NCBI GenBank assembly: GCA_030425785.1
Contig: JAUHYJ010000159.1
Coordinates: 1-7,679 of the forward strand
Reading direction: 5' to 3'
Length of the DNA stretch: 7,679 nt
Source: Acidimicrobiia bacterium
Lineage (GTDB): Bacteria > Actinomycetota > Acidimicrobiia > Acidimicrobiales > Ilumatobacteraceae
Part shown: one piece after another, positions 1 to 4,836 of the stretch
How the letters are laid out: each line of letters starts with the position of its first letter
Numbering within the stretch: the first letter of the stretch is position 1
Program-made: the position numbers and the translations under genes
The notes under the pieces: generated by a model
The model's database searches: none
Told to the model about the DNA's origin: nothing
What the model saw: only the letters and a program-made list of their open reading frames with translations

Positions 1-1861
1 GCGGCTCCCGGCCGCCGCGGACGAGGTCGTCGTCTCCCCTGCGCTCGGCGCGCTCGGCGACCAACTGGTCGCGAACGGCACCAGCTACGAGATCGTCGGT
101 CTCGGATCGACGCTGTGGTGGTCGGGTGACGACGTCGTGTTCGCCCCGTTCGACACCGTGGCACCGATGACCGGCGGCGTGAACCGACTCGTCCTGACCG
201 CCGTCGACGACGGCGAGGACGAGCTGCGTACCATCGCCGACGAGACGCGAACGATCCTCGCCGACCGCGGCGAGCGCTTCGTCGACTTCCCGATCACGAT
301 GCCGGACGGCTCGACCCCGATCGACGGCGACATCCAGCAGGTGTCGACGCTGATCGGTCTGCTCGGCGTTTTCGCCGGGCTCGTCGCGCTGGTCCTGCTG
401 GCGAGCACCGCCAACACGCTCATCACCGAACGCACCCGTGAGGTCGCCGTGATGCGAGCGCTCGGCGGTCGTAGCCGCGCCCTGCGTCGGCGGCTTCGTC
501 GGATCGCACTCGGGATCACGGCAGCGTCGCTCGTGATCGGCCTGCCGCTCGGTGTGCTGATCTCGAACCTGATCGCCCGCATGGTCCTGCAGGAGTTCGT
601 CGGCATCACCCCCGGCTTCGCGATCGACTGGGACGTGCTCGCCGGTAGCGCGGTCGGCGCACTGGTGGCCGCCCGGTTGGTCGCCGCCCGCGCCGCTCGC
701 CGAGTGACGAAGCTGCCGCTCGCCGAGGCGCTGCGCGATCGCGACGGAGCCCCGTACGGCGGACGCTGGACGCACCGGGTGCTCGGCCGCATCCCCACGG
801 GTGGTCTGTTCGGCCGCATCGCCATCCGGACGTCGGCACGCCGCCCGGCCCGCACCGCCGCCGTCGTGGCCCAGATCGCCGCTGCCGTCGGCGCGGCATT
901 CATGATCCCGTCGCTCGTCACCTCGGTGAACGACTTCAACGAGGCGACGCTCGCCTCCTGGCAATGGGAGTCGGTGGCGGTCGCACGTGACCCGGGCCTG
1001 CCGATCGCCGCCACCGATCGACTCGACGCGCCGGCGCCGTCCGAGGCCGGCGTGTGGGTCGACGGCGAGATCGCCGGGTACGAGGCCGAGGTCTACGGCC
1101 TCCGCGACGACTCGACGATGTTCGACGCCGAGATCGTCGGCGGTCGCTGGTTCGACGGCGACCGCGAGGTCGTGTTGAGCGACGGGTTCGCGCGTCGCCG
1201 CGGCATCGACATCGGCGACACCGTCGAGCTGGTGCTCGCCGGTGGTCCGGCGACCTACGAGCTCGTTGGCACCGTGGACGATGCGGCCGTGGCCGCCTAC
1301 GTCGACCGCGCGGACATCGCCGACGACCTCGGCGCACCCGGCATGGCGAACGTCGTGTGGTCGCACTCGACGCTGGCCCCCGTTCCGGCCGACGTCCCGA
1401 TGCAGATCGAGACCGCCGCCGATCTGTCCGAGGAAGATCGGGCAGGGCGCGACGCGATCCTCCTGATCTTCGGCGCCATCGGCGCCATCGTCACGGGCGT
1501 CGCCGGCCTCGCCGTGATGTCGTCGATGACCGTCAACCTCTTCGAGCGGCGCCACGAGTTCGCTGCCATGCAGGCGCTCGGCGCCCGTCGCCGTCGACTG
1601 CGTCGGCTGCTGGCGACCGAGCTGGTGCCGGTCGGGATCGTCGGCGTCGGTCTCGGGCTCGGTCTCGGTGCGCTCGCCGCTCGCGGCATCATCGCCTCGT
1701 TCGAGGCGAGCAACTCGATCGACATCGGGACGACGCTGTCGTTCGGTGCGATCCCGTTCATCGTGGCCGGCACCCTGGTCGCCCTCGTCGGGCTCGCCGC
1801 CGCGGTCGTCCGCAGCGCTGCCCGCCGTCCGATCGCCGTCACCTTGCGGGGTGCGGCGTGA
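1..1861 (+). CDS. FtsX/MacB-type ABC transporter permease (5' partial)
   Basis: This is the membrane subunit of an ABC transporter of the FtsX/MacB/LolC superfamily, which works with a separate ATPase to move or extract lipids, peptides or antibiotics at the cell envelope. The frame is open from the first complete codon at base 2 to TGA at 1859-1861, so the gene starts upstream; the GTG at 137 is internal. Of 619 visible residues, 1-110 look like the end of an extracytoplasmic domain. Residues 114-245 form a first FtsX domain, with hydrophobic helices near 116-137, 168-192 and 212-229. A further helix lies at about 286-306, followed by a second extracytoplasmic domain (307-482). A second FtsX domain has helices near 485-511, 540-565 and 579-603. 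The two halves are an internal duplication: each has an E-R-x-x-E-x-A-x-M-x-A-L-G motif after the first helix and an Arg-rich cytoplasmic loop. Length and layout fit the usual two-FtsX-domain permease. Its ATPase is not in the window and its substrate cannot be read from sequence. Confidence 0.9.
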   Translation, partial: RLPAAADEVVVSPALGALGDQLVANGTSYEIVGLGSTLWWSGDDVVFAPFDTVAPMTGGVNRLVLTAVDDGEDELRTIADETRTILADRGERFVDFPITMPDGSTPIDGDIQQVSTLIGLLGVFAGLVALVLLASTANTLITERTREVAVMRALGGRSRALRRRLRRIALGITAASLVIGLPLGVLISNLIARMVLQEFVGITPGFAIDWDVLAGSAVGALVAARLVAARAARRVTKLPLAEALRDRDGAPYGGRWTHRVLGRIPTGGLFGRIAIRTSARRPARTAAVVAQIAAAVGAAFMIPSLVTSVNDFNEATLASWQWESVAVARDPGLPIAATDRLDAPAPSEAGVWVDGEIAGYEAEVYGLRDDSTMFDAEIVGGRWFDGDREVVLSDGFARRRGIDIGDTVELVLAGGPATYELVGTVDDAAVAAYVDRADIADDLGAPGMANVVWSHSTLAPVPADVPMQIETAADLSEEDRAGRDAILLIFGAIGAIVTGVAGLAVMSSMTVNLFERRHEFAAMQALGARRRRLRRLLATELVPVGIVGVGLGLGLGALAARGIIASFEASNSIDIGTTLSFGAIPFIVAGTLVALVGLAAAVVRSAARRPIAVTLRGAA

Positions 1862-1899
1862 CGTCGGGGTCGTCGACGTCGTCGGACGCCACCCGCGGT

Positions 1900-1905
1900 C
1901 ATACT
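1900..1905 (+). promoter_or_regulatory. Candidate -10 element for a leaderless kinase transcript
   Basis: The hexamer CATACT matches the sigma-70 -10 consensus TATAAT at four of six positions. It is followed by exactly six bases and then the GTG at 1912. That spacing would put the transcription start on or next to the start codon, giving a leaderless mRNA, a common arrangement in Actinobacteria. No convincing -35 hexamer is visible in the surrounding G/C-rich sequence, and no Shine-Dalgarno sequence lies at a workable distance from 1912. Sequence pattern only. Confidence 0.4.
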
Positions 1906-1911
1906 GGCGGG

Positions 1912-3267
1912 GTGAGCGAACTGCCGCCGCCCAACTCACCGCCGGCGCCGCCGCCGCCGGGTGCGAGTCGTGCCGGGTCGTCGGACGCGTCGTCGGGTTC
2001 GTCGCCGGGCCTGTTCGACGGGTGGGACTGGGACCGGGTACGGGCGGTGGCCGAGCAGTGGTACCGGCCGCTGCTCGATGTCGACGCCTGGAAGGCGCTC
2101 GGCTATCTGGCCCTCGGAGCGCTGACCGGTCCGGTGTTCTTCGCACTGATGATGGGTGCGGGCGCCGTGGTGTTCGGCCTGGTGTTCGTGGCCGTCGGGC
2201 TGCTCCTGATCGGCCCGTTCTTCGGCCTCGTTGCCGTGTTCGCCAGGGCCGAGCGGGCGATGGCCCGGTGGGTCGGGTTCGACATCCCGCCTCGTCCGGT
2301 CGGCGCCGCCGGCCGGCTCGGCTGGCGCACGATCACCGACCCCGAGCGGTGGCGCCAGGTCGGGTTCCTGGCCGTCAACACGCTGCTCGCCCCCGTGCTG
2401 TTCGGGTTCGGCTCGTTCGCGCACTCCCTGGTCGTCCAGGTGGTGTTCGGCGACGGCCAGGCGGGCGGCTTCCTCACCGTGCCGATCAGCACCCTGCTCG
2501 CCCTCGCCCTGGCGGCCGTGGCCCTCGGCGCCGCGCCACGTCTGGCGCTGTTCTTCGCCCAGCTGAAGGCGCGCATCACCGCCTGGTTCCTCGGTCCCGA
2601 CGAGCTGGCGATCGCTCGGCAGCGGGTGTCGACCCTGTCGTCCCAGCGTGAGGACATCCTCGACGCGGTCGCCGCCGAACGGCGTCGCATCGAACGCAAC
2701 CTCCACGACGGGGTCCAGCAGCAGCTGGTCGCGATCGGTCTCGATCTCGGCATGGCCGAGCAGCAGATCGAGCGCGACCCCGAGCGTGCCCGCGAGCTGC
2801 TCGGCCTGGCTCGGGAGAAGGTGCAGGGCTCGATCGGCGAGCTCCGTCAGCTCGGGCGCGGGCTCCACCCGGCGATCCTCGAGGACCGGGGGCTCGACGC
2901 TGCGCTGTCGGCCGTCGTGTCCGGCGCGTCGATCCCGATCGCGGTCCACGTCGACCCCGACCTCGACCTGTCGACCGACGTCGCCGAGACCGTGTACTTC
3001 GTCGCCAACGAGGCGGTGGCCAACGTGTTGAAGCATGCCGCCGCCCGCACCGCGTCGGTGAACGTGTCCCGCAATGCCGCGAACGTGCGGGTCGTGGTCC
3101 ACGACGACGGCGAGGGCGGCGTCGACGCCACGAAGGGAACCGGCATCGCCGGCATCCGTGCCCGCGTCCACGCCGTCGACGGGTCGTTGACGATCAGCTC
3201 GCCGACGGGCGGCCCGACCACGCTCGTCGCCGAGCTGCCGCGCCAGCATGGGGACCGTGATGTCTGA
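1912..3267 (+). CDS. Membrane sensor histidine kinase, HisKA_3 (NarL-pair) type
   Basis: This is a sensor kinase that autophosphorylates on His and passes the phosphate to the regulator encoded next. From GTG 1912 it is 451 residues. The first ~35 residues are Pro/Ser/Gly-rich and probably disordered. Hydrophobic segments at about 62-111, 149-178 and 187-215 give roughly four membrane helices. They fall in two similar units, each beginning with a D-x-x-x-W motif, like the actinobacterial putative sensor domain (PF13796). A charged linker leads to the HisKA_3 domain with phospho-acceptor His265 in an R-N-L-H-D-G-V-Q-Q motif. Asp266 and Gln270 form the D-x-x-x-Q motif linked to phosphatase activity in NarX-type kinases. 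The HATPase_c domain has an N box (Asn366, Asn371), D-D-G at 398-400 and G-T-G-I-A-G at 409-414. All key residues are present. An alternative GTG at 1858, overlapping the permease stop, would add 18 residues; 1912 is preferred for its promoter-like context. There is no large extracellular domain, so the signal may be sensed in or at the membrane. Confidence 0.93.
   Translation: MSELPPPNSPPAPPPPGASRAGSSDASSGSSPGLFDGWDWDRVRAVAEQWYRPLLDVDAWKALGYLALGALTGPVFFALMMGAGAVVFGLVFVAVGLLLIGPFFGLVAVFARAERAMARWVGFDIPPRPVGAAGRLGWRTITDPERWRQVGFLAVNTLLAPVLFGFGSFAHSLVVQVVFGDGQAGGFLTVPISTLLALALAAVALGAAPRLALFFAQLKARITAWFLGPDELAIARQRVSTLSSQREDILDAVAAERRRIERNLHDGVQQQLVAIGLDLGMAEQQIERDPERARELLGLAREKVQGSIGELRQLGRGLHPAILEDRGLDAALSAVVSGASIPIAVHVDPDLDLSTDVAETVYFVANEAVANVLKHAAARTASVNVSRNAANVRVVVHDDGEGGVDATKGTGIAGIRARVHAVDGSLTISSPTGGPTTLVAELPRQHGDRDV
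3250..3254 (+). promoter_or_regulatory. Ribosome binding site deciding the regulator start
   Basis: GGGGA lies five bases before the ATG at 3260 and inside the end of the kinase gene. It overlaps the only other in-frame ATG (3248), so it can serve the 3260 start but not 3248. It supports starting the regulator at 3260 and translation coupled to the kinase. Confidence 0.5.
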
Positions 3268-3922
3268 GCGCACGCTCCGGGTGGTCGTCGCCGACGACAG
3301 TGTCCTGCTGCGCGACGGCATCGTACGGCTGCTGAACGACTCGGGCTTCGAGGTCGTGGCGGCGGTCGGTGACGCCGACGCATTGCTCGACGCGGTGACC
3401 GAGCACGAGCCCGACCTCTGCGTGGTCGACGTCCGGATGCCGCCCACCCACACCGACGAGGGGCTGCGCGCTGCGATCGAGATCCGGCGGCGCACGCCGA
3501 CGGTCGCCGTCCTGGTGCTGTCGCAGTACGTCGAGGAGCGCTACGCCGCCGAGTTGCTCGAGGGCGACGTCGCCGGGGTCGGCTACCTGCTGAAAGATCG
3601 CGTCATCGACGTCGACGACTTCCTGTCGTCGTTGCGGCGCGTGGCCGGCGGCGGCAGCGCCGTCGACGCCGAGGTCGTCAGTCAGATCCTCGGTCGTTCC
3701 AAGCGGGGGAGCGAGCTCGATCGGCTGACGCCGCGCGAGCGCGAGGTGCTCAACCTGATGGCCGAGGGCCTGTCGAACGCCGGGATCGCCGAGCGGCTCG
3801 TCGTGTCGCACGGCGCGGTCGAGAAGCACATCTCGAACGTCTTCATGAAGCTCGGTCTCGACATCGAGGACGGCGGTCACCGCCGCGTCCTCGCCGTGCT
3901 CACGTACCTGCGCGCCGAGTGA
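3260..3922 (+). CDS. NarL/LuxR-family response regulator
   Basis: This is a cytoplasmic DNA-binding response regulator, 220 residues, the likely partner of the preceding kinase. The receiver domain spans about residues 5-125. It has the acidic pair Asp12/Asp13, phospho-acceptor Asp57 in V-V-D-V-R-M-P-P, switch residue Ser88 and conserved Lys112 in L-L-K-D. The T-H-T-D-E-G-L segment after the phospho-site is typical of actinobacterial regulators paired with HisKA_3 kinases. A LuxR-type helix-turn-helix follows from about 153 to 200, starting L-T-P-R-E-R-E-V-L (Leu156) with the recognition-helix region V-S-x-G-A-V-E-K-H-I. The length is normal for the family and no key residue is missing. The start overlaps the kinase stop by 8 bp, indicating one transcript and coupled translation. 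An in-frame ATG at 3248 would add four residues but lacks a ribosome site. Target genes are unknown; the upstream permease or its own operon are natural candidates. Confidence 0.95.
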   Translation: MSERTLRVVVADDSVLLRDGIVRLLNDSGFEVVAAVGDADALLDAVTEHEPDLCVVDVRMPPTHTDEGLRAAIEIRRRTPTVAVLVLSQYVEERYAAELLEGDVAGVGYLLKDRVIDVDDFLSSLRRVAGGGSAVDAEVVSQILGRSKRGSELDRLTPREREVLNLMAEGLSNAGIAERLVVSHGAVEKHISNVFMKLGLDIEDGGHRRVLAVLTYLRAE

Positions 3923-3945
3923 CGCGTCGACCGCCCGGCGACGCG
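3923..3945 (+). terminator. Possible stem-loop after the response regulator
   Basis: A perfect 7-bp inverted repeat (CGCGTCG at 3923-3929 and CGACGCG at 3939-3945) with a 9-base loop starts directly after the regulator's stop codon. No T-run follows, so it is not a classical intrinsic terminator. It could be a weak U-less terminator or an mRNA-end stabiliser. In DNA this GC-rich such a short repeat could also be chance. Confidence 0.25.
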
Positions 3946-3974
3946 CGGGCCGTCGCGGTCGGAGTCGGCGACGG

Positions 3975-3980
3975 TACCCT
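3975..3980 (+). promoter_or_regulatory. Candidate -10 element for a leaderless oxygenase transcript
   Basis: TACCCT matches the actinobacterial -10 core TAnnnT and is followed by seven bases and then the ATG at 3988. This would place the transcript start at or beside the A of ATG. No Shine-Dalgarno sequence occurs between the motif and the start, consistent with a leaderless mRNA. No clear -35 hexamer is seen. Confidence 0.5.
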
Positions 3981-3987
3981 GCGCCGC

Positions 3988-4827
3988 ATGGACGTGGCCG
4001 TCGTCGACTACCAGGCGCCCGATGCGCCGGAACGCTTCAGTGAGAGCCTGCGCGAGACCGGGTTCGGGGTGATCGTCAACCACCCGCTCGACTGGTCGCT
4101 CGTCGAGAAGGTCTACGCCGAATGGTCGGCACTGTTCGACGATCCGGCCGTCAGCGAGTACACCACCAGCGACTCGCAGGCCGGGTACTTCCCGCCCGAC
4201 ATCAGCGAGACGGCGAAGGGCTTCCAGGTCAGGGACCTGAAGGAGTTCTTCCACGTCTACCCCTGGTCGATCTATCCGTCGCAGGTGTCCGACGCGGCGA
4301 TGCGCTACCGGGACACCGCCACCGAGGTCGCCCTGACGCTGCTCGACTGGGTCGAGGACCAGCTGCCGCCCGAGATCGCAGATCGGCTGTCGATGCCGCT
4401 GTCGCAGATGATGGACCGCAGCACGCGCACCCTGCTGCGCGTGCTTCGGTACCCGCCGCTGCCGGCCGAGGTGCCCGAGGGCGCCGTGCGCGCGGCCGCG
4501 CACGAGGACATCAACCTGCTCACCGTCCTACCGGCGTCCGATCAGCCCGGCCTCGAACTGCTCGGGACCAACGGCGAGTGGTATCCGGTGCCGTGTGACC
4601 CGGGGTCGCTCGCGGTGAACGGTGGCGAGATGCTCGATCTTGCGACCGGCGGCTACTACCCGGCGACGACGCACCGGGTGGTGAACCCGACGGGCGACGC
4701 CGCCCGTCACGCCCGCATGTCGCTGCCGCTGTTCCTGCACCCCGCCGACGACGTCGTGCTGGCCGAGGGCCGGACCGCCTACGAGTTCCTGATGCAACGC
4801 ATCGCCGAGTTGCGCGGCGAACGCTGA
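3988..4827 (+). CDS. Isopenicillin N synthase-like 2OG-Fe(II) oxygenase
   Basis: This is a predicted soluble non-heme iron dioxygenase of the IPNS/2-oxoglutarate-dependent superfamily, 279 residues. The N-terminal part (about 1-140) resembles the DIOX_N region, including the family-typical G-F-G-V-I-V-N-H segment near residue 30. The C-terminal double-stranded beta-helix core carries the iron triad His172-x-Asp174 and His229. Arg243-Met-Ser245 supplies the R-x-S motif that binds the 2-oxoglutarate carboxylate in most of the family. The conserved V-N-x-G-E-M-L-D-L-A-T-G-G segment precedes His229. The catalytic set is complete, so it should be active. The substrate is unknown: the superfamily includes hydroxylases, desaturases, ring-closing enzymes and ethylene-forming enzymes, and no biosynthetic neighbours narrow the choice. 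The ATG at 3988 follows a promoter-like TACCCT. A GTG at 3919 overlapping the regulator stop would add 23 Arg/Gly/Ala-rich residues that do not look like the family, so it was not chosen. The 65-bp gap and own promoter suggest expression separate from the kinase-regulator pair. Confidence 0.92.
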   Translation: MDVAVVDYQAPDAPERFSESLRETGFGVIVNHPLDWSLVEKVYAEWSALFDDPAVSEYTTSDSQAGYFPPDISETAKGFQVRDLKEFFHVYPWSIYPSQVSDAAMRYRDTATEVALTLLDWVEDQLPPEIADRLSMPLSQMMDRSTRTLLRVLRYPPLPAEVPEGAVRAAAHEDINLLTVLPASDQPGLELLGTNGEWYPVPCDPGSLAVNGGEMLDLATGGYYPATTHRVVNPTGDAARHARMSLPLFLHPADDVVLAEGRTAYEFLMQRIAELRGER

Positions 4828-4836
4828 CGGCTCGGG

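Noticed and set aside
936..1337. Long Arg/Pro-rich open frames opposite the permease gene (also 85-1014 and 1297-1902 on the minus strand)
   Set aside because: Arg/Ser/Pro-rich composition typical of antisense frames in GC-rich DNA; no domain, and the opposite strand codes a clear FtsX permease.
1471..1489. 9-base direct repeat GGCGCCATC GGCGCCATC
   Set aside because: Encodes Gly-Ala-Ile twice within a transmembrane helix; ordinary coding redundancy.
137..1861. GTG at 137 as the permease start
   Set aside because: The frame stays open upstream to base 2 with sequence continuous with an extracytoplasmic permease domain; the true start is outside the window.
1054..1911. N-terminal extension of the kinase frame back to a start at 1054
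   Set aside because: This part overlaps the permease gene in another frame and translates to an Arg-rich shadow; kinase-like sequence begins only after about 1912.
1936..3495. 519-residue minus-strand open frame opposite the kinase and regulator
   Set aside because: Low-complexity composition, no recognisable domain, and fully covered by two well-supported genes on the plus strand.
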